Positions 50,202 through 58,052 of a stretch of DNA of 64,000 nt are shown here, piece by piece. The position numbers and the translations under genes were made by a program. Source of the DNA: Streptomyces sp. XY006 (GTDB lineage: Bacteria > Actinomycetota > Actinomycetes > Streptomycetales > Streptomycetaceae); the NCBI RefSeq assembly GCF_002237655.1, contig NZ_NOKT01000031.1, forward strand, positions 43,370 to 107,369, in the 5' to 3' direction. Each line of letters opens with the position of its first letter. Positions within the stretch are counted from its first letter, which is position 1. The notes under the pieces are model-generated. The model did not search any database. It worked only from the letters and a program-made list of their open reading frames with translations, and was not told the origin of the DNA.

Positions 50202-50852
50202 ATGGTTGCCGCCGGGGCGCCGGAAGACGCCTGTACCGCTGAACCCTTCGTTCCCGGTCGGGGCGGGCTTGCCGCTCTGCGGCGGGCCGCCGCCGACTGC
50301 CGGGGATGTCCCCTGCATCGCGACGCCACTCAGACCGTGTTCGGGGCCGGGAACACCGACGCCCGGGTGATGCTTGTGGGGGAGCAGCCCGGGGATCAGG
50401 AGGACCGGCAGGGGAAGCCGTTCGCCGGGCCCGCGGGCAAGCTGCTCGACCGGGCCCTGGCGGACGCCGGCATCGACCCGGGCGAGGCCTACGTCACCAA
50501 CGCCGTGAAGCACTTCAAGTTCACGCAGGCCGAGCCGCGCAAGCGCCGGATCCACAAGGCGCCGAACCTGCGCGAGATGACCGCGTGCGGGCCCTGGCTC
50601 GCCGCGGAGCTGGCGGTCGTGGAGCCGGAGCTGATCGTCGTGCTGGGCGCCACCGCCGGGAAGGCGCTGCTCGGGTCCTCGTTCCGGGTCACGCAGGTGC
50701 GCGGGACCGTGCTGGAGGAGGAGATCCACGGGCGGCCCGAGCGGCTGGTGCCGACCGTGCACCCCTCGGCGGTGCTGCGGTCCGACGACCGGGAGGCGGC
50801 CTACCGGGGGCTGGTGTCGGACCTGGAAGTGGCGGCGCGGGCCCTGTCGTAA
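50202..50852 (+). CDS. udgX: UdgX family uracil-DNA-binding protein
   Basis: A 216-residue member of the UdgX branch of uracil-DNA glycosylases. The iron-sulfur Cys is in DCRGCPLHRDATQTVFGAG, the active site in GEQPGDQEDRQGKPFAGPAG, and the hallmark KRRIH loop in EPRKRRIHKAPNL, whose His forms a covalent bond with uracil-containing DNA in characterised members; the C-terminal motif is VPTVHPSAVLR. ATG 50202 is close to GGAAGG. A DNA-repair role is expected. It follows mqnE by 70 bp and precedes a GNAT gene. Confidence 0.93.
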   Translation: MVAAGAPEDACTAEPFVPGRGGLAALRRAAADCRGCPLHRDATQTVFGAGNTDARVMLVGEQPGDQEDRQGKPFAGPAGKLLDRALADAGIDPGEAYVTNAVKHFKFTQAEPRKRRIHKAPNLREMTACGPWLAAELAVVEPELIVVLGATAGKALLGSSFRVTQVRGTVLEEEIHGRPERLVPTVHPSAVLRSDDREAAYRGLVSDLEVAARALS

Positions 50853-50868
50853 TAGCTACAATCCCGGC

Positions 50869-51393
50869 ATGCCCCTTACCTTCACGCTGGATCCGGCCGT
50901 CACCCCGGAGCTCCGCGACGGCATCCTCGACCTGTGGACCGACGTCTCCAACGCCGGCGGGGCCGTCGGCTTCGTGCCCCCGGTGACGCGCGAGGACATC
51001 CGGCCGCAGCTGATCACGCACTTCGCGTCCATGGCCGAGGGGCGGGTCCGGCTGCTCGTCGGGCGCGACGAGGAGGGGCGGGTCGCGGCCACCGCGTTCC
51101 TCACCTTCAACACCCACCATCTGATGACGCACTGGCTGTGGCTGTACACGGTGATGGTGCATCCGCGTCACCAGGGCAAGGGCTACGGCCGTGATCTGCT
51201 GGCCGCCGCCGCCGACGCCGCGCGCGGGATCGACGGGATCGAGGCGATCCGGCTCACCTGCCGGGGCGGGCTCGGCCTGGAGCGGTTCTACGCCTCGTGC
51301 GGCTACAAGGAGGTCGGGCGCATCCCCGGCGCCATCCGGGTCGCGCCGGGCGACGACCGCGACGACGTGATCATGCTGCTCCCGCTGCACTGA
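50869..51393 (+). CDS. GNAT family N-acetyltransferase
   Basis: A 174-residue acetyltransferase: TVMVHPRHQGKGYGRDLLAA is the acetyl-CoA-binding V/I-x-P-x-x-Q/R-x-x-G-x-G/A motif, and LGLERFYASCGYKEVGRIPG the C-terminal motif. ATG 50869. It lies 16 bp after udgX and is probably co-transcribed with it. Substrate unknown. Confidence 0.9.
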   Translation: MPLTFTLDPAVTPELRDGILDLWTDVSNAGGAVGFVPPVTREDIRPQLITHFASMAEGRVRLLVGRDEEGRVAATAFLTFNTHHLMTHWLWLYTVMVHPRHQGKGYGRDLLAAAADAARGIDGIEAIRLTCRGGLGLERFYASCGYKEVGRIPGAIRVAPGDDRDDVIMLLPLH

Positions 51394-51484
51394 CCCCCCT
51401 GCAAGATCGGCCGTCCGGCGTGCTTCACTGGACGGTGCCCCTTTGGGTGTGTTCCGGCCGTTCGAAACGGAAGAGTGGATTGAG

Positions 51485-51784
51485 ATGCTCCGCTACACGC
51501 TGATGCGCCTCGGTGTCTTCGTGGGCTGCCTCGTGGTCGTCTGGGGCGCCGTCTACTCGGGCCTCGCCCCGCGCGGCCTCGGCGACAGCAACGGCCTGTG
51601 GGTCGTCCTGCTCGCCCTGCTGATCTCCGCGCCGATCAGCTTCGTCGTGCTGCGCAAGGAGCGCGACCGTGCGTCCATCCAGGTCGCCCAGCGGGTCGAC
51701 CGGATGAAGGCCAACCTGGACGCCAACCGCAACCAGGAGGACGTCGCCGACGACACCGCCCGGGCCCAGGGGCAGACCTCGTAA
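51485..51784 (+). CDS. DUF4229 two-helix membrane protein
   Basis: A 99-residue protein with two N-terminal helices (YTLMRLGVFVGCLVVVWGAV and LWVVLLALLISAPISFVVLR) followed by a charged helix that reads as a short coiled coil (ERDRASIQVAQRVDRMKANL). DUF4229 proteins are conserved in actinobacteria and of unknown function. ATG 51485. A strong terminator follows 20 bp later. Confidence 0.85.
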   Translation: MLRYTLMRLGVFVGCLVVVWGAVYSGLAPRGLGDSNGLWVVLLALLISAPISFVVLRKERDRASIQVAQRVDRMKANLDANRNQEDVADDTARAQGQTS

Positions 51785-51803
51785 GGTCCCCTCCGCAGGC
51801 GAA

Positions 51804-51850
51804 CAGCGCCCCGTTTCCGCACATGCGCGGACACGGGGCGCTTTGCCTTT
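51804..51850 (+). terminator. Rho-independent terminator after DUF4229 gene
   Basis: AGCGCCCCGT (51804-51813) pairs perfectly with ACGGGGCGCT (51833-51842), with an inner CCGC..GCGG pairing, followed by TTGCCTTTG. Ends the DUF4229 transcript ahead of the leader peptide promoter. Confidence 0.85.
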
Positions 51851-51890
51851 GTATGGGTGTGTGTGTCCCGTCACCTGTCAAAGCCAGGCT

Positions 51891-51920
51891 TTGGGGTCCT
51901 CAAAGCTCAGGTGTTAAGGT
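51891..51920 (+). promoter_or_regulatory. Promoter of the cysteine leader (leaderless)
   Basis: TTGGGG at 51891-51896 and TAAGGT at 51915-51920 are separated by 18 bp. The leader-peptide ATG lies only 7 nt after the -10, so the transcript probably begins at or within a base or two of the ATG. Confidence 0.6.
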
Positions 51921-51926
51921 CTGTGT

Positions 51927-52028
51927 ATGAAGTCAGCAGTCGTGCCTCATTCGCCTTCGAGCGCTCCGCTCGTGGCACGGCTGCACGTGGATCTCTGTCG
52001 GTGCGCGTCCGCTTTCTGTCGTCCCTGA
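51927..52028 (+). CDS. Cysteine-rich regulatory leader peptide
   Basis: A 33-codon ORF, too short for ordinary gene calling. It ends RLHVDLCRCASAFCRP, the conserved pattern of actinobacterial polycysteine leader peptides (three Cys codons in eight, after LHVDL). In mycobacteria such leaderless ORFs sense charged Cys-tRNA: ribosome stalling changes folding of the mRNA and controls the downstream sulfur-metabolism gene. Here the downstream gene is the DAACS symporter at 52,104. Its ATG is almost at the predicted transcription start. Confidence 0.85.
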   Translation: MKSAVVPHSPSSAPLVARLHVDLCRCASAFCRP

Positions 52029-52103
52029 CGTAACGCAACCCCCGTCGTCTCCCACGTCAGTTCTCCCCCCGCCGTTACGCGTCCCCCCAACGGAGTCAGT
52101 CGC
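52029..52103 (+). promoter_or_regulatory. Attenuator region between leader peptide and symporter
   Basis: CGTAACG (52029-52035) can pair with CGTTACG (52073-52079); alternatively CCGTT (52072-52076) can pair with AACGG (52089-52093), which includes part of the ribosome site GGAG (52092-52095). The two pairings share bases and exclude each other, so ribosome position on the leader could decide access to the symporter start. The direction of the effect cannot be told from sequence. Confidence 0.5.
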
Positions 52104-53414
52104 GTGTCCTCACACACGAAGTCCTTCAAGGTGCCCTTCTGGGCCCAGATACTCGCCGGTCTCGTCCTGGGCGTGCTGCTCGGCTGGCTCGCCCGCAGCC
52201 AGGACCTGTCCTGGCTGGTCACCACCCTGGAGAAGGTCGGCGACACCTTCATCGGCCTGCTGAAGCTGGCCGTCGCCCCGCTCGTCTTCTTCGCGATCCT
52301 GGTCTCGATCACCAACCTGCGGAAGGTCAACAACGCGGCCCGCCTGGCCTCGCGCACCCTCCTGTGGTTCATGATCACGTCGCTGATCGCGGTGAGCATC
52401 GGCCTCGTCATCGGCCTGGTGACCAACCCCGGCTCCGGTACCGGCCTCACGCCCAAGGACGGCGGGAAGCCCGAGACCACCGGCTCCTGGATCGACTTCC
52501 TGACCGGCATCGTGCCGACGGACGTCATCACGCCGTTCACCGAGCTGAACGTCCTGCAGATCGTCTTCATGGCCGCCGTCGCCGGTATCGCCGCCCTGAA
52601 GCTCGGCGAGAAGGCCCAGCCGATCCTCACCCTGAGCGAGTCCGTCCTCAGCCTGCTGCAGAAGGCGCTGTGGTGGGTCATCCGGCTCGCCCCGATCGGC
52701 ACCATCGGCCTGATCGGCTACGCCATCGCCACCTACGGCTGGGACCTGATCGGCAAGTACGCGACCTTCACCGCCGACATCTACATCGGCTGCCTCCTCG
52801 TGATGTTCGGCGTCTACCCGACGCTGCTCGCGACCGTCGCGAAGGTCAACCCGGTCCAGTTCTTCAAGGGTGCCTGGCCCGCCATCCAGCTGGCCTTCGT
52901 CTCCCGCTCGTCCGTGGGCACCATGCCGCTGACGCAGAAGGTCACCGAGCGGCTCGGCGTGCCGAAGGAGTACGCCTCCTTCGCGGTGCCGTTCGGCGCC
53001 ACGACCAAGATGGACGGCTGCGCCGCGATCTACCCGGCCATCGCCGCGATCTTCGTCGCCCAGATCTTCGACATCCAGCTGGGCGTCGGCGACTACCTGC
53101 TGATCGCGTTCGTCTCGGTGGTCGGCTCCGCCGCCACGGCCGGTCTGACCGGCGCGACGGTCATGCTGACCCTGACCCTGTCCACCCTCGGCCTGCCGAT
53201 GGAGGGCGTGGGCCTGCTCCTGGCGATCGACCCGATCCTGGACATGATCCGCACCGCGACCAACGTCGCCGGACAGGCGCTGATCCCGGTTCTGGTCTCG
53301 GCCCGCGAGAAGCTGCTCGACCGGGACGCCTACGCCACGGCCGACGGTTCGGACCTCGCCCTGGACGACGAGCCGCGTGACGCGCGGCCCGAGCGGGTGC
53401 CTGCCGCCGCCTGA
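52104..53414 (+). CDS. DAACS-family dicarboxylate/amino acid:cation symporter (candidate cystine transporter)
   Basis: A 436-residue multi-pass secondary transporter of the glutamate/aspartate/dicarboxylate family. Signatures: SRSSVGTMPLTQ (Ser-rich HP1 loop), FAVPFGATTKMDGCAAIYPA (helix VII), and LAIDPILDMIRTATNVAG (helix VIII). The C-terminal tail (DDEPRDARPERVPAAA) is charged. GTG 52104 has GGAG 8 nt upstream. The family also contains cystine carriers (TcyP), and the cysteine-sensing leader peptide directly upstream suggests L-cystine as substrate; this is an inference. A large hairpin terminator follows. Confidence 0.9.
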   Translation: MSSHTKSFKVPFWAQILAGLVLGVLLGWLARSQDLSWLVTTLEKVGDTFIGLLKLAVAPLVFFAILVSITNLRKVNNAARLASRTLLWFMITSLIAVSIGLVIGLVTNPGSGTGLTPKDGGKPETTGSWIDFLTGIVPTDVITPFTELNVLQIVFMAAVAGIAALKLGEKAQPILTLSESVLSLLQKALWWVIRLAPIGTIGLIGYAIATYGWDLIGKYATFTADIYIGCLLVMFGVYPTLLATVAKVNPVQFFKGAWPAIQLAFVSRSSVGTMPLTQKVTERLGVPKEYASFAVPFGATTKMDGCAAIYPAIAAIFVAQIFDIQLGVGDYLLIAFVSVVGSAATAGLTGATVMLTLTLSTLGLPMEGVGLLLAIDPILDMIRTATNVAGQALIPVLVSAREKLLDRDAYATADGSDLALDDEPRDARPERVPAAA

Positions 53415-53437
53415 CGCGCCGGACGCACCGACCTGAC

Positions 53438-53493
53438 GGGCCCCCCGGCCGGCCCTCCTCCGGTTCTTCCGGCGGAGGGGCGGCCGGGGGGCC
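53438..53493. terminator. Large GC hairpin terminator
   Basis: GGGCCCCCCGGCCG with CCTCCTCCGG pairs with CCGGCGGAGG and CGGCCGGGGGGCCC around TTCTT: a stem of over 20 bp between the symporter stop and the tetR start. No T run on the plus strand, but the length and position fit a terminator. Confidence 0.8.
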
Positions 53494-53508
53494 CGTACGC
53501 TAAGCGGT

Positions 53509-54174
53509 ATGGGTGCCGTGAAGACGAAGCGGATGCCGCGTGCGGTCCGTGAACAGCAGATGCTGGACGCCGCCGTGCGCATCTTCGGCCAACGCGGCTA
53601 CATGGCCGCCTCGATGGACGAGATCGCCGAACTGGCGGGCGTGTCCAAGCCGTTGGTCTACCTGTACCTGAACTCCAAGGAAGACCTCTTCACCGCCTGC
53701 ATCCGCCGGGAGGCCCAGGCACTGGTCGAGGCGGTGCGCGCCGGAGTCCGGCGGGACCTGCCCGCCGACCGGCAACTGTGGGAGGGCCTCGGCGCGTTCT
53801 TCGCGCACACCGCCGAGAACCCCGACGCCTGGTCGATCCTGCACCTCCAGGCCCGTACGCACGGCGAGCCCTTCGCCGCCGAAGTCGCCGCGATGCGCGA
53901 GGAGATCGTCGCGTTCGTGACGCAGCTGATCCTGGCCGGCGCCCGCGAGGCGCACCGCGACCCGGACCTGCCCGAGCGCGAGGTCGCCGGACTCGCCGAG
54001 GCCCTGGTCGGCGCCGCCGAGTCCCTGGCGGCCTGGGCCAACGCCACGCCGGGTGTCACCGCCCGGCAGGCCGCCGCGACCCTGATGAACTTCGCCTGGG
54101 CCGGCCTCGGCGGCCTCATGGAGGGGCGGCCCTGGTCCCCGCCGGGCGAGGGCACGGACACCCGGGCCGGGTAG
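53509..54174 (+). CDS. TetR family regulator
   Basis: A 221-residue regulator with an N-terminal HTH: QMLDAAVRIFGQRGYMAASM then IAELAGVSKPLVYLYLNSKE. The ligand domain is ordinary for the family. It lies next to a MaoC/FabG/thiolase/ligase block, like the TetR gene near htdX-fabG4-fadA2 in Mycobacterium tuberculosis, so it may regulate that block. The palindrome at 56,474-56,489 is a candidate operator. Confidence 0.9.
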   Translation: MGAVKTKRMPRAVREQQMLDAAVRIFGQRGYMAASMDEIAELAGVSKPLVYLYLNSKEDLFTACIRREAQALVEAVRAGVRRDLPADRQLWEGLGAFFAHTAENPDAWSILHLQARTHGEPFAAEVAAMREEIVAFVTQLILAGAREAHRDPDLPEREVAGLAEALVGAAESLAAWANATPGVTARQAAATLMNFAWAGLGGLMEGRPWSPPGEGTDTRAG

Positions 54175-54193
54175 CCGCCCGGCCGGTGCCCCC

Positions 54194-55120
54194 TCAGCCG
54201 GGAAGGACCTCCCCGGTCACATGCACCCGGTCGTCCCGGCCCCGCAGTGCGAACCGGGGGCCCTTCGCCGCGTAGGTCACGGTCCCCGGCAGGAGCACCG
54301 GCGCCCTGAAATCCGCGCGGACGCGGCAGGAGTCCGGTGTGCCGTGCGCGGCGAGGCAGCGCGCCGCCGTCCACATGCCGTGCGCGATGGTCCGGGGGAA
54401 GCCGAACAGCCGGGCGGTGAGCGGGTGGAGGTGGATGGGGTTGCGGTCCCCGGACGCGGCCCCGTAGCGCCGCCCGACATCGGCGGCGAGCCGCCACTCG
54501 GCGACGGGGGGCAGCGGCTCGGCGGCGGGGGGCAGCGGCTCGGTGACGGGGGGCGTGGGTCCGGCGGTGGGGGGCGTCGGCTCCGCGGCGGGGGGCTGCG
54601 GCTCGTGCCTCTCCTCCTCCCGGCGGGCCTGGGTGGGGCGCCCGTGCCGGGCCAGGTACGTGCTGCGCGACTCCCACACCACGTCCCCGCCGTCGCGCAC
54701 CTCGGTGACCACCGTCGCCTCCGTGCCGCGCCGGTGCGCGGCCAGCGCCTCGACGTGGACGGCGAGTTCGTACGTGCCCGTGGCGGGCATCCGCGCGTGC
54801 CGCGTGATCGTGATCGACGTGTGGACCAGGCCCAGCAGCGGCAGCGGGAAGGCCCGCTCGCTCATCAGCCGCATGGCCGGCGGGAAGCCCAGCACGTGCG
54901 GATACGTCACCGGCAGCGCGTCCTCCCCGGTGGGGAAGCCGCACACCCGCTCGTACGCCGCGAGCCGCGCGAGGTCGACGCGCAGGCCGGGCAGGACGAG
55001 CCGGGTGCGGGGGAACGCCGCGTCGGGGGCGGGCCGTTTGAAGGGGGACAGCAGGGCACCGCGGGCCAGCAGCGGGGCGAGGGAGGGGGAGGCGGTGAGG
55101 ACGACGGGGGTGTCGGTCAT
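54194..55120 (-). CDS. MaoC-type (R)-hydroxyacyl dehydratase with Pro-rich repeats
   Basis: A 308-residue protein with two hot-dog halves, as in HtdX: a degenerate N-terminal half and a C-terminal catalytic half with YGAASGDRNPIHLHPLTARL (Asp and His of the hydratase motif) and the PRTIAHGMW sequence. Between them (about residues 174-208; 54,500-54,604) lie five consecutive 7-residue repeats of the type PPAAEPT. It overlaps fabG at its start (TGATG) and is co-translated with it. Role: dehydration of 3-hydroxyacyl thioesters. Confidence 0.87.
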   Translation of the reverse strand: MTDTPVVLTASPSLAPLLARGALLSPFKRPAPDAAFPRTRLVLPGLRVDLARLAAYERVCGFPTGEDALPVTYPHVLGFPPAMRLMSERAFPLPLLGLVHTSITITRHARMPATGTYELAVHVEALAAHRRGTEATVVTEVRDGGDVVWESRSTYLARHGRPTQARREEERHEPQPPAAEPTPPTAGPTPPVTEPLPPAAEPLPPVAEWRLAADVGRRYGAASGDRNPIHLHPLTARLFGFPRTIAHGMWTAARCLAAHGTPDSCRVRADFRAPVLLPGTVTYAAKGPRFALRGRDDRVHVTGEVLPG

Positions 55121-56430
55121 CACGCCCCCAGCAGGCTCTGGCCGCAGACGCGCACGACCTGGCCGTTGACCGCGCCGGAGGCCGGGTGGGCGAGCCAGGC
55201 GGTCGTCTCGGCGACGTCGGCCGGCAGGCCGCCCTGCGCGAGGGAGTTCATCCGGCGGCCCGCCTCGCGGATGAACAGCGGGATCGCGGCCGTCATCTTC
55301 GTCTCGATGAAGCCGGGCGCCACCGCGTTCACCGTCACGCCGTGCTCGTCGAGCGCGCGCGGGGCCAGAGAGCGGACGAGTCCGACGACGCCCGCCTTGC
55401 TCGCCCCGTAGTTCGTCTGGCCGGTGTTCCCGGCCAGCCCCGCGATCGAGGCCGTGGCGACGACGGAGCCGCCGCGCTTGAGCGTGCCGGCCTTCAGCAG
55501 GGCGTCCGTGGTGCGCAAAACGCTCGCCAGGTTCACCTCCAGCACGGAGATCCAGCGCTCGGCCGGCATGTTCACCAGCCGCCGGTCACGCGTGATGCCC
55601 GCGTTGTGGATCAGCAGGTCCAGGCCGTCCGGGAGGGCCTCGGCGATCCGCGCGCCCGCGTCGGCGGTGGTGATGTCGAGGGGCAGGGCGGTGCCGCCGA
55701 TCCGGTCGGCGACGCGCCGGGCGTCCTGTTCGGCCTGCGGCACGTCGAGGACGACGACCCGGGCCCCGTCCCGCGCGAGCGTCTCGGCGACGGCCTCCCC
55801 GATGCCCCGGGCGCCGCCGGTGACCAGGGCGGTGCGGCCGGCCAGGGGACGGTCCCAGTCCAGGGCGGCGGGGCTCTCGTGCGGCGGGCCGACCTCGATC
55901 ACCTGGCCGCTGACGTAGGCGGACTTGGGCGACAGCAGGAACCGGAGCGTCGACTCGGCGGCGGCCGCGTCCGTCAGCCTGACCAGGTTCACGGTCCTGC
56001 CCCGGCCGATCTCCTTGCCGAGCGAGCGCGTGAAGCCCTCCAGGGCCTGCTGGGCCGCGGCCTGGTGGTGGTCGGCCGGGTCGAGCGGGGCGCCGAGCAC
56101 GAGCACGCGGCCGCTCGGGGCGACCGACCGTACGACCGGGTGCAGCGCGGCGTGCACCTCGGCCAGGCCCTCGACGTCCCGCACGCCGGTCGCGTCCAGG
56201 ACGACGGCGGCCGGGCGGTCGTCCGCCCCGCCCGGGCCGAGGCCCGTCCGGGCCAGCACCGGGGCCAGGTCCAGGCCGGACGTCCCGGCCGTCAGGTGGC
56301 GCAGACCGCCGTCCAAGGCGGGGTGCTCGGGGGACCAGCGGACCAGCGCCGCGGGCTGCGGCAGCCCGAGCCGGCGGGTGAGGAAGCGGCCGGGCGCGGT
56401 ACCCGTGAGGCGTAGATAGCGGTCGGCCAT
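55120..56430 (-). CDS. FabG-type 3-oxoacyl reductase (FabG4-like, high molecular weight)
   Basis: A 436-residue short-chain dehydrogenase with an extra N-terminal Rossmann-like flavodoxin half, as in mycobacterial FabG4. The C-terminal half has the NAD(P)H motif LVTGGARGIGEAVAETLA, NAGITRDRRLVNM, and the catalytic YGASKAGVVGLVRSL (Tyr-x3-Lys), with GFIETKMTAA. With the MaoC gene it forms the pair known in M. tuberculosis as fabG4-htdX (Rv0242c-Rv0241c), divergent from fadA2 (Rv0243). ATG 56430. Acts on 3-oxoacyl-CoA/ACP. Confidence 0.92.
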   Translation of the reverse strand: MADRYLRLTGTAPGRFLTRRLGLPQPAALVRWSPEHPALDGGLRHLTAGTSGLDLAPVLARTGLGPGGADDRPAAVVLDATGVRDVEGLAEVHAALHPVVRSVAPSGRVLVLGAPLDPADHHQAAAQQALEGFTRSLGKEIGRGRTVNLVRLTDAAAAESTLRFLLSPKSAYVSGQVIEVGPPHESPAALDWDRPLAGRTALVTGGARGIGEAVAETLARDGARVVVLDVPQAEQDARRVADRIGGTALPLDITTADAGARIAEALPDGLDLLIHNAGITRDRRLVNMPAERWISVLEVNLASVLRTTDALLKAGTLKRGGSVVATASIAGLAGNTGQTNYGASKAGVVGLVRSLAPRALDEHGVTVNAVAPGFIETKMTAAIPLFIREAGRRMNSLAQGGLPADVAETTAWLAHPASGAVNGQVVRVCGQSLLGA

Positions 56431-56473
56431 TCCAACTCCTGGTTCCGGCGAAGCAGTGGTGGGGGCAACAGTG

Positions 56474-56489
56474 CTTACTCTGGAGTAAG
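56474..56489. promoter_or_regulatory. Palindromic operator CTTACTCTGGAGTAAG
   Basis: A perfect 7+7 inverted repeat (CTTACTC / GAGTAAG, 2-nt centre) in the 103-bp spacer between divergent fabG and the thiolase gene. A second related half (GGAGGTAAGG) follows 6 bp later. Probable binding site of a TetR-type regulator, possibly the one at 53,509. Confidence 0.7.
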
Positions 56490-56507
56490 GTTACCGGAGG
56501 TAAGGCT

Positions 56508-56537
56508 ATGGCACGGACGAGGAGCAGGTCGAGATGA
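56508..56537 (+). CDS. Nine-codon upstream ORF (MARTRSRSR)
   Basis: ATG 56508 lies 7 nt after a perfect GGAGG and opens a 9-codon ORF whose TGA (56535-56537) overlaps the thiolase ATG (56534) as ATGA. Arg-rich, with five Arg/Ser pairs. It may be a coupling leader for the thiolase; expression not shown. Confidence 0.45.
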   Translation: MARTRSRSR

Positions 56538-57823
56538 GCCCCCAGCAGCTGTCGCCGTCGGTCCGGCGCGTGGCGATCGTCGGCGGAGCCCGCATCCCCT
56601 TCGCCCGCTCCGACAGCCCCTACGCCACCGCCTCCAACCAGCAGATGCTCACCGCCGCCCTCGACGGCCTCGTCGAGCGCCACGGCCTGGACGGGCCCGG
56701 CGCGGTGGGCGAGTTCGTCGCCGGGGCGGTCCTCAAGCACAGCCGCGACTTCAACCTGGCCCGCGAGACGGTCCTCGGCTCGAAGCTCCACCCGAGCACC
56801 CCCGCCTACGACATCCAGCAGGCCTGCGGCACCGGCCTCCAGGCGGTCATCGCCGCCGCCAACAAGATCGCCCTCGGCCAGACCGACTCGGCGATCGCGG
56901 GCGGCGCCGACACCGCGAGCGACGCGCCCCTCGGCGTCAACGACGCGCTGCGCCGCATCCTGCTGGAGGCCCGCCGGGCGAAGACGCCGGGCGGCAGGCT
57001 GAAGGCCCTGGCGAAGGTGCGCCCGGGCCACCTCGTCCCCGACATCCCGCGCAACGCCGAGCCGCGCACCGGCCTGTCCATGGGCGAACACGCCGCCGTC
57101 ACCGCCCGGGCCTGGGGCATCGGCCGCGCGGCGCAGGACGAACTCGCCGCGGCCAGCCACCAGCGGCTGGCGGCGGCCTACGAACGCGGCTTCTTCCAGG
57201 ACCTGGTGGTGCCCTTCCGCGGGCTCGCCCGCGACCAGAACCTGCGCCCCGGCTCGACGGCGGAGAAACTCGCCGCCCTCAAGCCGGTGTTCGGCCTCGA
57301 CCACCCCGAACCCACCATGACGGCCGGGAACTCGACCCCGCTGACCGACGGCGCGGCGACCGTACTGCTGGCGAGCGAGGACTGGGCCCGCGAGCGCGGC
57401 CTGGAGCCGCTGGCGTACCTCACCGCGTACGAGACGGCGGCCGTCGACTTCGTCGGCGGGGACGTCGCGGGCGGCGAGGACGGCCTGCTCATGGCACCGG
57501 CGTACGCCGTCCCGCGCATGCTGGAGCGGGCCGGGCTGGGCCTGGACGACTTCGAACTCGTCGAGATCCACGAGGCGTTCGCCTCCCAGGTGCTGGCGAC
57601 GCTCGCCGCCTGGGAGAAGCGGGGCCTCGGCACGGTCGACCGGGCCCGGCTGAACGTCGCGGGCTCCTCCCTCGCCACCGGGCACCCCTTCGCCGCCACC
57701 GGCGCCCGGATCGTCGCCACGCTGGCCAAGCTGCTCTCCGAACGGGACGCGCCCGCACGGGGGTTGATCTCGGTCTGCGCGGCGGGCGGACAGGGCGTGA
57801 CGGCGATCCTGGAACGGGCCTGA
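56534..57823 (+). CDS. Acetyl-CoA C-acyltransferase (FadA2-like thiolase)
   Basis: A 429-residue thiolase. The nucleophile Cys is in YDIQQACGTGLQAVIAAANK; the GNSTPLTDGAATVLLA, VEIHEAFASQVLATLAAWE and C-terminal ISVCAAGGQGVTAILERA motifs give the catalytic His and second Cys. It cleaves or forms 3-oxoacyl-CoA, matching the reductase and dehydratase opposite. The ATG overlaps a mini-ORF (ATGA). Divergent from fabG across the palindromic operator, as in the M. tuberculosis Rv0241c-Rv0243 region. Confidence 0.93.
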   Translation: MSPQQLSPSVRRVAIVGGARIPFARSDSPYATASNQQMLTAALDGLVERHGLDGPGAVGEFVAGAVLKHSRDFNLARETVLGSKLHPSTPAYDIQQACGTGLQAVIAAANKIALGQTDSAIAGGADTASDAPLGVNDALRRILLEARRAKTPGGRLKALAKVRPGHLVPDIPRNAEPRTGLSMGEHAAVTARAWGIGRAAQDELAAASHQRLAAAYERGFFQDLVVPFRGLARDQNLRPGSTAEKLAALKPVFGLDHPEPTMTAGNSTPLTDGAATVLLASEDWARERGLEPLAYLTAYETAAVDFVGGDVAGGEDGLLMAPAYAVPRMLERAGLGLDDFELVEIHEAFASQVLATLAAWEKRGLGTVDRARLNVAGSSLATGHPFAATGARIVATLAKLLSERDAPARGLISVCAAGGQGVTAILERA

Positions 57824-58052
57824 GCCGGCGGCCGCCGGAAGCTGAGAGACCCTCACATAACCTCCGAGCATGCACAGGCCCGGCTCCGGACCATTCCCGA
57901 ACCCGCACAAGGCCGCCACGTGAGCGCCGTACGATCCCGTTCCTACCGGCAGTAACCCCTTTCTGGGGATTCCGCCGGTTGAGCGCCTCGGCGTGCGAGG
58001 CACGTACGTCATGCAGCAAGCAGTCCATCGCTGCACGCCCCAGGAGCCGCCC

